Shown one piece after another: positions 25,816-36,400 of a stretch of 64,000 bases of DNA (the first letter of the stretch is position 1; every line of letters begins with the position of its first letter). The stretch comes from Candidatus Methylomicrobium oryzae. Its GTDB lineage: Bacteria > Pseudomonadota > Gammaproteobacteria > Methylococcales > Methylomonadaceae. Position numbers and translations under genes: made by a program. The stretch lies in assembly GCF_016745425.1 (NCBI RefSeq), contig NZ_JAERVK010000020.1, positions 1-64,000 of the forward strand. The letters are read 5' to 3'. The notes beneath the pieces are model-generated. The model saw only the letters and a program-made list of their open reading frames with translations, was not told the origin of the DNA and made no database searches.

Positions 25816-28800
25816 TCAGTATACGTCCCGCACGTAGCGCTTGTCCTGGACCATGCGGCCGACATAGGCGGCAGCCTGTTCGGCACTCATGCGGCCTTCG
25901 TGTTCTACGATCCGCCTCAGCGCCGCATCCACATCCCTCGCCATCCGGGCGGCATCGCCGCAGACATAAAAATGCGCGCCTTCTTCCAGCCAGACCCACA
26001 GCTCGGCGCCCTGCTCGATCATCCGGTGCTGCACGTAGATTTTTTCGGCCTGGTCGCGCGAGAACGCGGTATCCAGTCGGTGCAGATAACCGTCTTTTTG
26101 CAGTGATTCCCATTCGTCGCGATAGTAGAAATCGGTCGCGGCGCGCTGCTCGCCGAAGAACAGCCAGTTTTTGCCTTTTGCGCAGGCGGCCCGGCGCTCC
26201 TGCAGGAACGCCCGAAACGGCGCAACGCCGGTGCCGGGGCCGACCATGATCATCGGCGCATCGGGGTTGGCGGCCGGCCGGAAATGCGCCGACTTCTGGA
26301 GGAAAATCGGCACTTCGACACCGGCCGTCCGGTCGGCGAGAAAGGTCGAACAGACGCCGCCGCGCGCTTTGCCGCCGGAGCGGTAACGCACCGTCGACAC
26401 GGTCAAATGCACCTGCAGCGGATCGACCTTCGGGCTCGAAGCGATTGAATACAGGCGCGGCTGCAGCCGCTTGAGCACGCCGAGCCATTCGCCGGCCGCC
26501 GCCCGTACCGGGAATTCGTGCAGGATGTCGACGACTTGCCTGCCCCACAGCCATTCTTTCAACCGGGCTTTGTTTTCCTCTTTCAGGAGTTCCGCGAGCG
26601 TGCCGCTGCCCGAGCGTTCGGCAACGAAACGCAATAAGTCCGGCGTGATCCGGGCAATTTCGTAATGCCGGAGCAGCGCCTCGCCAAGCGGTATTTCTTC
26701 CCCGTTCACAACGACCGGCGCCGCGGGTGAAATCTTGAGCGCCGTCAACACCTCGGCGGTCAGATCGGGACAGTTGGTCGGCCAGACGCCCAGCGCATCG
26801 CCGGCTTCGTAGGTAAAGCCGCTGCCGGCCAGATCGAAAGCGAACTGCCGCGTTTCTTTCTCGGCCCCGGGCACGTTGAGCAGACGATTGAGCACGAGGC
26901 GGCTGTGCAGCGGGCGGTTCCGATCGTACGCGGGTACGGCAACCGGAGCCGGGGCCGTCTCCTCGTCGTCCTCGCCGGCCTCTGCCGTCACCGGAATCTT
27001 CCGGGTGGCTTGTCGGGCCGGCGCGGCGGTTCCGGCCAACGCCTGTGCGACCGCCGCGAGCCAGGCTTCGGCCGGGACCTGGAATTCCGGTTCGCAGTCC
27101 GCGCGCGGAGCCAGCCGCTCTGCGCCCAGCGCTTCCAGGCGGGCGTCGAGCTTGCGGCCGAAACCGCAGAACTGGTCGTAACTGGAATCGCCGAACGCCA
27201 GCACCGAAAATTGCAGATGTTCCAGACGGGGCGCGCCGCCGGCCTCCAATGACGACCAGAATGCGCTGCCGTTGTCCGGCGAATCGCCGTCGCCGAAGGT
27301 GCTGGCCAGGAGCAATACGCGCGACATGCCGATAAGGTCCGCCGCGTTGACGCTGTCCATCGCGGCGAGCCGAACCGCGTATCCTTCGTTGGTGAGCCGC
27401 TCGGCGCAACGGCCCGCGAATCCTTCCGCATTGCCGGTCTGCGAAGCCCACAGTATGGCCACCTCCGGTAGGGCGGGCACATCCTCTTCCGCAACGGCCA
27501 AAGCCGGGTTCGCCGGCACGGCGCGCGCGAACAGGCCTGCCAGCACACCGTCCAACAACAGCCGTTTGTCATCGTCGAGCGGCGCGCCGGACGGCAACAC
27601 CGGAACGCCGGTTGCTTGAGAAGGCGCCGCGCTGCAGCGCAAGCCGGTCAAATAGCCTTGCAGATAGCGCTGTTCCTGCGCATCCAATACGATGGCAGGC
27701 ACGGCGTCGAGGCCGAGAAATTTAGCGAGAGCATCGATCTGTTGCATGTTCGGTTCCGTATGAAGTGGAGTCGATGCGCCGGCATTGGCGCGGGCGGGAA
27801 CGCCGTTGTTCCCGCTAACGGTAGAATGAGTAAGCGGCGTATCGGCAATGCGCGCCAGGGACACAGCGGAAAATTTGAATTCGGGCTGCAGCGAGAGAGG
27901 ATCGACCGCGTCGCCGGTCACGGCGTTGATCGCCAGATTCTCCCCGAACACGTCGTTCCAATGGAAAGGCGCAAAGCAATTGCCCGGCCGCACCCGGTCC
28001 GTGATTACGGCCGGCAGCACGGCCCGGCCGCGCCGGGAGCGGATTTCGATCCGGTCCTTGTCGCGCACCCCAAGCAGGGTGGCATCTTCGGGATGGATTT
28101 CGACGAACGGCCCCGGATTGAGCTTGTTCAGCGTGGGAATTTTGCCGGTCTTGGTCAGGGTATGCCACTGATGCTGCAAACGGCCGGTGTTCAGCACGAA
28201 CGGAAACTCGCCGTCCGGCAATTCGGCCGGCGGCAGGTGCGGACGCGGCAGGAACGCGGCCTTGCCGCTTTCGGTCGCGAAAGCGAACTTGGGCGTACTG
28301 CCGTCCGGGCCGGTTTGGAGCGTCTGGCTGACGCCGTCGTTCAGATAGCGGATGGGGTGCCGGTCGGCCGTGCTTTCCTCCGGACAAGGCCATTGGAGCG
28401 GCGTCGTGCGCAAGCGCTCATAGCTGGCACCGCGGATGTCGTAGCCGGTCTTGGGGTTCCAGGCGCGTTTGATTTCTTCGAGCACTTCGGACGCGGAAGC
28501 GTAATCGAAGGCATGCGCATAGCCCATCTCGCCCGCCACGCGGGCAATGATTTGCCAATCGGCGAGCGCTTCGCCGGGCGGCTCAACGGCTTTCTGCATC
28601 AGCGTCAGGTTGCGTTCGGAATTGATCATTACGCCTTCGGCCTCGGCCCAGAGCGCGCCGGGCAGCAGGATATCCGCATAGCGGTTGGTTTCGGTGTCGA
28701 GAAAGGCGTCCTGGGTGATGACCAGCTCGGCCGCCTGAAGCCCCGCGATTACCTTCTTGCGATTGGGAACGGTCGCGACGGGATTGGTGCAGATGATCCA

Positions 28801-29994
28801 GCACGCCTTGATCTTGCCGGCCTGCATCGCCTCGAACATCGCCACGGTGCCGCCGCCCGCTTCGCTGCGCAGCGTGCCGCGCGGGATGTTCCACAAGTCT
28901 TCGACGAACGCGCGGTCCTGCTCGACCAGCGCCGAACGCTGGCCCGGCAGGCCCGGCCCCATGTAGCCCATCTCGCGCCCGCCCATCGCATTGGGCTGGC
29001 CGGTCAGCGAGAACGGCCCGCTGCCGGGGCGGCAAATCGCCCCGGTCGCCAGGTGCAGGTTGCAGATCGCGTTGGTATGCCAGGTGCCGTGCGTGCTCTG
29101 GTTGAGCCCCATCGTCCAGCAGCTCATCCATTCACCCGCGCTACCGATCCATTCGGCGGCCTTGCGGATGTCGGCTTCGTCCAGGCCGGTGATCTCCGCG
29201 ACTTTGGCCGGCGGATAGTCGTCGAGAAAAGCCGGCATTGCTTCCCAGCCCTCGGTGAATTCGTCGATGAACGCAGGATCGGTATGGCCGTTCTTGACGA
29301 TCAGGTGCAGCAGCCCGTTGAGCAGCGCCAGGTCGGTGCCGGGCTTGATCTGCAGGAACAGGCCGGCCTTGTCGGCGGTGGCGTTACGCCGCGGATCGAC
29401 GACGATCAGCTTGGCGCCGGCCTTGACCCGGTCCATCATCCTTAAAAACAGGATCGGATGGCAGTCTGCCATGTTCGCGCCGATCACGAAGAACAGGTCG
29501 GCGTGGTCGAAATCCTGGTAGGAGCCCGGCGGCCCGTCCGCGCCCAGCGACAGTTTGTAGCCGCTGCCGGCACTGGCCATGCACAAGCGCGAGTTGGACT
29601 CGATATGAGGGGTGCCGACAAAGCCCTTGGCGAGCTTGTTGGCGAGGTACTGCGCTTCCAGCGACATTTGCCCGGACACGTAGAACGCCAGCGCGTCCGG
29701 CCCGTGAACGTCGAGCACGGCGCGCAGGCGGCGCGCGGTTTCGCGGATCGCGTGATCCATCGGAACGCGGGCCGGTTCCTGGCGGCGTTCGTTACGCAGG
29801 TAGGCATGCTCCAGCCGGCCGGATTCTTCAAGGGCCTGGGCGCAAGTGCTGCCTTTGGTGCAAAGCCGGCCGAAATTGCTCGGATGTTGCTTGTCGCCGG
29901 CCACTTTGACCACTTTGCCGTCCCGAACGTCCATCACGATCCCGCAGCCTACGCCGCAATAGGGGCAAACACTTTTAACCTGGCTTGTCGTCAT
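25816..29994 (-). CDS. assimilatory nitrate reductase fused to CysJ-type NADPH flavoprotein
   Basis: 1392 residues, a bifunctional fusion. Residues 1-740 form a NasA/NapA-type molybdopterin oxidoreductase with an N-terminal [4Fe-4S] site (Cys10, Cys13, Cys17, Cys45) and Mo-bisPGD domains. From about 845 comes a flavodoxin-like FMN domain (ILWASQTGNAEGFAG), then FAD (RLYSIASSPK) and NADPH-binding (GPGTGVAPFRAFLQERR) domains, ending RYVRDVY as in CysJ. It should reduce cytosolic nitrate directly with NADPH. No signal peptide. The ribosome site is weak. Confidence 0.95.
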   Translation of the reverse strand: MTTSQVKSVCPYCGVGCGIVMDVRDGKVVKVAGDKQHPSNFGRLCTKGSTCAQALEESGRLEHAYLRNERRQEPARVPMDHAIRETARRLRAVLDVHGPDALAFYVSGQMSLEAQYLANKLAKGFVGTPHIESNSRLCMASAGSGYKLSLGADGPPGSYQDFDHADLFFVIGANMADCHPILFLRMMDRVKAGAKLIVVDPRRNATADKAGLFLQIKPGTDLALLNGLLHLIVKNGHTDPAFIDEFTEGWEAMPAFLDDYPPAKVAEITGLDEADIRKAAEWIGSAGEWMSCWTMGLNQSTHGTWHTNAICNLHLATGAICRPGSGPFSLTGQPNAMGGREMGYMGPGLPGQRSALVEQDRAFVEDLWNIPRGTLRSEAGGGTVAMFEAMQAGKIKACWIICTNPVATVPNRKKVIAGLQAAELVITQDAFLDTETNRYADILLPGALWAEAEGVMINSERNLTLMQKAVEPPGEALADWQIIARVAGEMGYAHAFDYASASEVLEEIKRAWNPKTGYDIRGASYERLRTTPLQWPCPEESTADRHPIRYLNDGVSQTLQTGPDGSTPKFAFATESGKAAFLPRPHLPPAELPDGEFPFVLNTGRLQHQWHTLTKTGKIPTLNKLNPGPFVEIHPEDATLLGVRDKDRIEIRSRRGRAVLPAVITDRVRPGNCFAPFHWNDVFGENLAINAVTGDAVDPLSLQPEFKFSAVSLARIADTPLTHSTVSGNNGVPARANAGASTPLHTEPNMQQIDALAKFLGLDAVPAIVLDAQEQRYLQGYLTGLRCSAAPSQATGVPVLPSGAPLDDDKRLLLDGVLAGLFARAVPANPALAVAEEDVPALPEVAILWASQTGNAEGFAGRCAERLTNEGYAVRLAAMDSVNAADLIGMSRVLLLASTFGDGDSPDNGSAFWSSLEAGGAPRLEHLQFSVLAFGDSSYDQFCGFGRKLDARLEALGAERLAPRADCEPEFQVPAEAWLAAVAQALAGTAAPARQATRKIPVTAEAGEDDEETAPAPVAVPAYDRNRPLHSRLVLNRLLNVPGAEKETRQFAFDLAGSGFTYEAGDALGVWPTNCPDLTAEVLTALKISPAAPVVVNGEEIPLGEALLRHYEIARITPDLLRFVAERSGSGTLAELLKEENKARLKEWLWGRQVVDILHEFPVRAAAGEWLGVLKRLQPRLYSIASSPKVDPLQVHLTVSTVRYRSGGKARGGVCSTFLADRTAGVEVPIFLQKSAHFRPAANPDAPMIMVGPGTGVAPFRAFLQERRAACAKGKNWLFFGEQRAATDFYYRDEWESLQKDGYLHRLDTAFSRDQAEKIYVQHRMIEQGAELWVWLEEGAHFYVCGDAARMARDVDAALRRIVEHEGRMSAEQAAAYVGRMVQDKRYVRDVY

Positions 29995-30301
29995 TCAGCG
30001 GGATTCCGTTTCGAATATCGTTATACTGGTAATACCTATCGTATTGCAGCAAGCAATAATCGAGCCATTTCGAAACGGCTTGGGCGGGATGCGGCATGAC
30101 CGCTCGCGGACGAGCGTCGCGCACAAAAATAGACCGGGCTTTTCTTTCTTCGCCCGCAAATGGCGCACGCCGGCCCAATTGCGGGCATGAAGCGGGCATG
30201 GCGCTGTCGTTGTGTTACGAACGCCTTTCTATCGGAAGAAAGCGGCGGGCAGGGTATGAGATCGTACAGGGTTCAGCGCAAATCGGAAAAGACAAAACTT
30301 C
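29995..30301. promoter_or_regulatory. leader region of nitrate reductase gene
   Basis: 307 bp between the nitrate reductase start and the end of the HDOD gene, read on the minus strand. A GC-rich inverted repeat (GCTCGT/ACGAGC around 30105-30118) and the TTCGAAACGG...CCGTTTCGAA pair (30012-30021 / 30068-30077) are visible. A leader hairpin or antitermination control is possible; no NasR/NasT site can be claimed. Confidence 0.35.
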
Positions 30302-31138
30302 CTAACTCGATAAAGTCAAAGTGTCTTCCAAAGCGATTTCGAGCTCAGCCAGGGTAACATCAGATAGCCCAAGTCTGGACACTTCTTCACTGTTTGAAAC
30401 GATGAGCTCCGGTTGCGGTCGCAATGCGATGCCCAGCTTGTATGACACCATATCGGCAACCCTTACCATGAGTTCCACAGTGCCAGTTTCCTCTGTTAAA
30501 GGATGATGGTGTGATCCGGCAATGCTGCCATATGCTTCCGGAAGGTTCCACGATTGGAGCAACCATGCCCCTTTTTCCTCATGTTGGCGAACCATGACCT
30601 CACGTACCAGATTCTCCGGTAGATTAATCGTGGGATTTTTCACGCGCATGTCTTCAAGGCATTTGAGTAACAAAAGCTCCCCAATGTCATGGAACAGACC
30701 CGCCAAGAAGGCTTCTTCTGCAAGGGATTCGAAGTTTAGCCGTTTAGCTAGCCACTCGCTACCCAATGCGACTGCCACACTGTGCTGCCACAATTTGATT
30801 ATAAATTGATTAGTGGCTGGATCCTTGGAAGAAAAAAGCCCCTTTTGCATGACCAGCGTAGCGATTTGTACGACACGGCCTAACCCAAGCCTTACGATAG
30901 CTTCCTTGACGGTGTTGATCTTACTCAAGCCCGCGTAGAACGATGAGTTGGCGACCCGCAAAACTTGACTGGCCAAGCTGGCATCCATCGCGATTTGTTT
31001 GGCGATGGTATCCAACGATTTCCGCTCGTCTTTTAAGGCATTGCGCAGTTCGTTGATTGCGCGAGGAAATACAGGTAATGCCATGTCCCCGGAGGCGATG
31101 GCTTCATCAATCAGTTCTGCAAGTGATTTTTCGCTCAT
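30302..31138 (-). CDS. HDOD domain protein
   Basis: 278 residues of HDOD fold: IDEAIASGDMALPVFPRAINEL, then IAMDASLASQVLRVANSSFY and VKEAIVRLGLGRVVQIA, with HDIGELLLLKCL near 150. HDOD proteins act in c-di-GMP, motility and stress signalling, usually without catalytic activity. It lies 16 bp downstream of a PilB/GspE-like ATPase gene in the same direction, so the two are probably one operon. Confidence 0.9.
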   Translation of the reverse strand: MSEKSLAELIDEAIASGDMALPVFPRAINELRNALKDERKSLDTIAKQIAMDASLASQVLRVANSSFYAGLSKINTVKEAIVRLGLGRVVQIATLVMQKGLFSSKDPATNQFIIKLWQHSVAVALGSEWLAKRLNFESLAEEAFLAGLFHDIGELLLLKCLEDMRVKNPTINLPENLVREVMVRQHEEKGAWLLQSWNLPEAYGSIAGSHHHPLTEETGTVELMVRVADMVSYKLGIALRPQPELIVSNSEEVSRLGLSDVTLAELEIALEDTLTLSS

Positions 31139-31154
31139 GTTGGCAGGTTTTAAT

Positions 31155-33053
31155 TTATCGGCTACCTAGAAGGCGGCGTAGTTCATGAAGGGGGCGGGGT
31201 TTGCCGAAGCGGGGCAGATTTTGGATAACCTCTTGCAAGGAGGTAATTCCGGCGGCCGCCTTGACCAAACCGTCTTCGACCATTGTTACCAAACCGGCTG
31301 TTTCCAGGCTAACACGGCGAATTTCATAAGAGCTCTGGCGGCGCAAAATCGCATCCTTAACCATTTCGTTCAAGGTTAAGACTTCGAAGATGCAGACCCG
31401 GCCGAGGTAGCCGGTATATCGGCACTTGTCGCAGCCTTTGCCTAATAAGAAGGTACCTCCGCTCAAATCTTGAGGCGTGAGGCCTAAACGGCGAAGTAAA
31501 GTCGGGTCGGGCTTAACAGGCTCACCGCAATTGCGGCATACCCGGCGTATCAGTCGCTGAGATAACACGGAAACGATTGTAGAAGAAATCAGGAAAGCTT
31601 CGATCTCCATGTTGAGGAGCCGCAAAAGGCCGCCAATACTATCTTCGGTATGAAATGTGGTCAACACTTTGTGGCCGGTCAATGCCGCCTGGATCGCTGT
31701 ATCGGCGGAAAACCGGTCACGTATTTCGCCCAATACGATGATATCGGGGTCCTGCCTGACGATGTGCCGCAGGGTTTCCTCATAGGTTAAATTGATCTTC
31801 GTATTAATCGAACATTGAGCGACTCCGTCGATGACGTATTCGACCGGATCCTCCGCCGTAACAATGTTGACCTCCGGCGCATTGAGATAATCCACCGCAC
31901 TGTAAAGGGTCGTCGTTTTTCCCGAACCAGTGGGGCCTGTGATGATGATTACCCCGGTTGGAACGTCTAACGAATCCTGGATAAATCGTTCCAACATCAA
32001 CGGAGCCATGCCGATTTCGTGAATATCCAGCAACTCGGTCTTGCGGTTCAACAAACGCAAAACAACTTTTTCGCCATTGATGGTGTTGAAAAATGAGGCC
32101 CGCATATCAAAAACGTGATTCGAGGCAGCTTGTTCGTATAGTACGCGGCCGTCCTGGTGCCGCCGCTTCTCGGCGATGTCGGCACCTGCCAGGACCTTAA
32201 TTCGGCTAGTCAAAGCTTGTGCAAATTCCAACGGGAAATCCTGATAGTGCACCATCAGTCCATCCATGCGAAAACGGACGCGCAATTTGAGCTCTAATGG
32301 CTCGATGTGGATATCACTGGCCTCTTGGCGTATGGCATCGTCAAATATCTGGTTGACGATGGTTACTGTGGATTGATCACCCAGCAGTTTCTTGTCTTGG
32401 CTGATATTACGTTCGTAATTCAACAGGAATCTGAGTATCTGCGAGTGTCTTCCTGCCGCCGGTAATATGTCAGCGCCAATTATGCTGTGAGCAACTTCAA
32501 TTGCTTGGCTGTCCAACGGATCACCGAAAGCTACCAAGACACCTTCCGGCTGCTTTTCGATAGGTACGAAGCAGTGTTTAGTGGCCGACTTAATCATCTG
32601 CTTTGACATCAGCGTCTGATCGACTCTCGCTACGCTAAGGTCGATGACAGGAATTCCCTTCAGGTCAGCCAATACTTCCAGCATTTTGGTTTCAGAAATC
32701 AGGTTGCGTTCAACCAGAATTTCGCCCAACCGCTTGTGTCCGGATTCTTGCTGTTGAATCGCTAACGCCTGCTGGAGATTGGCGTCGCTAATATAGCCGA
32801 ACTCTACCAAGAACTGTCCTAGCCTGACCTTGATTGGATGGCTGCGGAAAACCTGCACGAGCTGGCTGTGTGTGACATATCCCAAGTCACACAGTACAAC
32901 CAATAGTGGTTTCGAAGATTCCAGTTTCGCTTGAACGCGTCGCGCGTATTTCAGTTTATCCGGGTCAATCGCGCCTTGCTCGACCAATAAATTCAAAAAG
33001 GTTTCATTGAACGTGGCATCGGAATCTGGAATACTGGAATCGTTGGGCATCAT
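31155..33053 (-). CDS. type IV pilus/type II secretion ATPase with MshEN domains
   Basis: 632 residues. Two MshEN-like c-di-GMP motifs start at RLGQFLVEFGYIS (77) and RLGEILVERNLIS (108). The motor domain has Walker A GPTGSGKT (373-380), Walker B DIIVLGEIRD (437-446) and a zinc-binding CxxC...CxxC in the C-terminal third. It would power pilus or pseudopilus assembly, possibly gated by c-di-GMP. No other pilus gene is present nearby, so it is an orphan motor paired with HDOD. Confidence 0.92.
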   Translation of the reverse strand: MMPNDSSIPDSDATFNETFLNLLVEQGAIDPDKLKYARRVQAKLESSKPLLVVLCDLGYVTHSQLVQVFRSHPIKVRLGQFLVEFGYISDANLQQALAIQQQESGHKRLGEILVERNLISETKMLEVLADLKGIPVIDLSVARVDQTLMSKQMIKSATKHCFVPIEKQPEGVLVAFGDPLDSQAIEVAHSIIGADILPAAGRHSQILRFLLNYERNISQDKKLLGDQSTVTIVNQIFDDAIRQEASDIHIEPLELKLRVRFRMDGLMVHYQDFPLEFAQALTSRIKVLAGADIAEKRRHQDGRVLYEQAASNHVFDMRASFFNTINGEKVVLRLLNRKTELLDIHEIGMAPLMLERFIQDSLDVPTGVIIITGPTGSGKTTTLYSAVDYLNAPEVNIVTAEDPVEYVIDGVAQCSINTKINLTYEETLRHIVRQDPDIIVLGEIRDRFSADTAIQAALTGHKVLTTFHTEDSIGGLLRLLNMEIEAFLISSTIVSVLSQRLIRRVCRNCGEPVKPDPTLLRRLGLTPQDLSGGTFLLGKGCDKCRYTGYLGRVCIFEVLTLNEMVKDAILRRQSSYEIRRVSLETAGLVTMVEDGLVKAAAGITSLQEVIQNLPRFGKPRPLHELRRLLGSR

Positions 33054-33416
33054 AGTTGTTGTTCTATATTAGCCTTCTTTTAGACCTAGAAAAGAAAGGT
33101 TTCTACGTTACGACTAATATATCACACTGGTTTGCTGCTTTGGTTAAACATAACGGCAACAAGATCGCTGAAAACTTAGGTCCGACGGGCTCTTAGGTAG
33201 GAGCGATAAAAAAGTGCCTGAACGATGCCCTTGTTTCCTTCCAATTAGATGGGTAACTGGACAACCTATCTCATTGAGGCTAATGGTTCCCAAATCACCG
33301 TGCCTCTCAATGGCCGACTGGTCAATATCTAAAACCAACCGACAAACCTCCGAGTTCATTCATCGCGGTGCACAAGAACCCGATAACAGTCGGGCTATTT
33401 CCCGTAAAGCGCCTCA
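33054..33416. other. 363-bp gap, no gene
   Basis: Mixed sequence without a convincing coding region. A 19-bp stretch GTCCGACGGGCTCTTAGGT at 33180-33198 matches 25346-25364 at 17 of 19 positions. No clear promoter motif recognised for the ATPase gene. Confidence 0.5.
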
Positions 33417-36400
33417 TTAGAGCGGCGCTCTTTTCTGAAATCTGTCCCTGATCCAATCAGCCGACTTCCGCGTTATTACATAAAGTACGGGCACGAACGG
33501 AATCGCCAACAGCGTCGAAGACAGTATTCCGCCGAACACCACCGTGCCGATGGCCTGTTGGCTGGCTGCGCCGGCGCCGGAGGCGCCCAGCAAAGGCACG
33601 ACCCCCAAAATGAAAGCGAAAGAGGTCATCACGATGGGACGAAAGCGGCGGCGCGTAGCTTCCACCGCCGCATCCGCCGCCGCCATGCCTTCGTCCTGAA
33701 GCTGCCGGGCGAATTCGACGATCAGGATCGCATTCTTGCAGGCCAGGCCGATCATCAGGATCAGGCCGACCTGGGTGTAGAGATTATTGTCGAATCCCCG
33801 CATCATCAAAGCCAGCAGCACGCCGACCAGGGCCATGGGCACCACCAGCACCACGGCCAGGGGACTGGTCCAGCTTTCGTATAAAGCCGCGAGCACCATG
33901 AAGACCAGGACGATCGAAAGGCCGTAAATGAAGTAGGCCTGGTTGCCCACCTGCTTTTCCTGGTAGGAAGTCGCGGTCCAGTCGAAACCGACCCCTTTCG
34001 GCAAGGTTTTCGCCGCCAGTTGCTCCATCAGATTTAACGCTTGCCCGGAACTGAACCCGGTGGCAGCAATGCCGTAGATTTGCGCAGACGGATACAGATT
34101 GTAGCGCAATACCAGTTCGGGACCCACCGTTCTGTTCACTTCCAGCAGGGTGCCTAACGGCACCATTTCGCCCTGCCCGTTCCGCACATAGAGGTTTTTG
34201 ATGTCTTCCGGCCGCGCGCGAAACGGCGCATCGGCCTGCACATAGACCTGGAAGACCTGGTTGAATTTGTTGAAAAGATTGACGAAGGATGAGCCCAGAT
34301 AGGTCTGCAGCGTCGAAAACACGTTGTTGAGCGGAATGTCGAGCGATTCCACTTTGGTTCTATCGATGTCCAGAAACAGCTGCGGGCTGCGCGCATTGAA
34401 CGTAGAGGTCAAATTCCGCAGGCCGGACTGGGTGTTGCCCGAGCGGATGACTTCGTCGACGGCTTTTTGCAACTCGGCAAGTCCCAGGCTCTGGCGGTCT
34501 TCCACCATCAATTGGAAACCGCCTCCCTGCCCCAGTCCCCGGATCGGTGGTGGGATCAGTACGATGGACCGGGATTCTTCGATGGCCGCCAGTTCCCGGC
34601 GCAGATGGGCGGTGATCGCGTCCTGGCTCAAATCCGGCCCGCGCTTGTTCCAGTCTTCGAAAACGATAAACGTGGTGATCATGTTGGAGACGTTGGCGCT
34701 GTCCAGTATGGACAAGCCGCCGATCGTCACCCAGGCTCCCACGCCCCGGGTTTTATGCAGAATCCGGTTCAGTTGCTCGGTCAGGGCGACGACGCGCGGC
34801 TGCGAGGCGGCATCCGGAAGCTGGGTGATCACCATCGCATAGCCCTGGTCTTCGGTGGGTAAAAAACCGGTCGGATGGTAGGCAAACCGCCAAACGCTGG
34901 CCGCAATGATCAGCGCGTACAACAGCGTCATCGCAACGGCCCGCTGCACCATCCAGCTCACCAGGCGCACGTAGGCATGCTCGAACCACCCATAAGCCTT
35001 GTTGAAGCCTCGGAAAAACCAGTTGCTCTGCTTGTTTCGAGCCGGCCGCAGCCATAGCGCGCACTGGGCCGGTTTAAGCGTCAGGGCGTTGATCGCGCTG
35101 ATGATGGCGGTGGAGGCGATGATCAAGGCGAACTGGCGGAACAGCTGGCCGGTAATGCCCGGCAGAAAGGCGGCCGGCAGAAACACCGAAGCCAGCACCA
35201 GCGTAATTCCCATGACCGGCCCGGTGATTTCCTGCATCGCCTTGATCGTGGCGTCTTTAGGGGACAGGCCTTGTTCGATGTGAAACGAGGCATTTTCGAC
35301 GATCACGATCGCATCGTCGACCACGATGCCGATCGCCAGAATCAGCGCGAACAGCGTCAATAGATTGATCCCGAAACCCAGCAGGGCCATCGCCGCGAAC
35401 GCGCCGATCAGCGTGACCGGAACGGTGGTGGCGGGCACCAGGGTCGCCCGCCAGTCCTGCAGGAACAGCACGACGACCACGAGCACCAGGATGCCGGCCT
35501 CGAACAGCGTGATGTAGACGTCGTGGATCGCGCTGCGGACGAACTTGGTGGTGTCGTAACGGATTTCGTAGCTCAGGCCCGGCGGAAAATCCTTGCTCAT
35601 CTTCGCCATCGCCTGTTTCACTTCTTCCGCGACATCGAGCGCGTTGGCGCCGGGCAGGGTGAATACCGGCATCACGGCGGCCTTATGCCCGCTGGACTGG
35701 GAGAAGTTGCTGTAACTCTGCCGGCTGAGCTCGACGCGGGCGACATCGCGGATGCGCACGATTTGCGCCGATTCGTTGCGGGCGCTCTTGATTACGATGT
35801 TCTCGAACTGCGAGACATCGGCCAACCGGCCGAGCGAATTGACCGTAAACTGGAAAGCCTGGCTTACCGGCGCAGGCGGGCCGCCCAATTGCCCTGCGGC
35901 CACTTGCAGATTCTGGCTCTGGATGGCGCCGATCACGTCGAGCGTGGTCAGGCTGAAGTAGCGAAGCTTTTCCGGATTCAGCCAGACCCGCATGCTGTAA
36001 GGCCCTGCGCCCCGTACCGCAATCTGGCCGACGCCGGGCAAACGCGCCAGCGGGTTCTGCAGATTGATCACGGCGTAATTGGAAAGGAAGGTTTCGTCGT
36101 AACGGTCGTCCTCCGAATACAGCCCGACCACCAGCAGAATGTCCGTGGACACTTTTTTGACCGTAACGCCCTGCGGCTGCACCGAGGAAGGAAGCTGGGG
36201 CAAGGCGCTGTTGACCAGGTTTTGCACCAGCGCCATCGAGGTATTCAGATCGGTGCCCACATTGAACGTAATCGTCAAGGTGTAGCTGCCGTCGCTGGCG
36301 CTGGTCGAAGACATGTACAGCGAGTTCTCCACGCCGTTGACCGCCTGCTCGATCGGAATGCCGACCGTGGCCGCTACCACCTCGGCGCTGGCCCCCGGAT

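Noticed and set aside
27616-29445. 609-codon open frame opposite the nitrate reductase
   Set aside because: No recognisable domain, GC3-driven composition, fully within a certain gene on the other strand.
29975-30199. Possible leader ORF overlapping the nitrate reductase start
   Set aside because: No ribosome site and no known leader-peptide pattern; kept only as part of the leader region.
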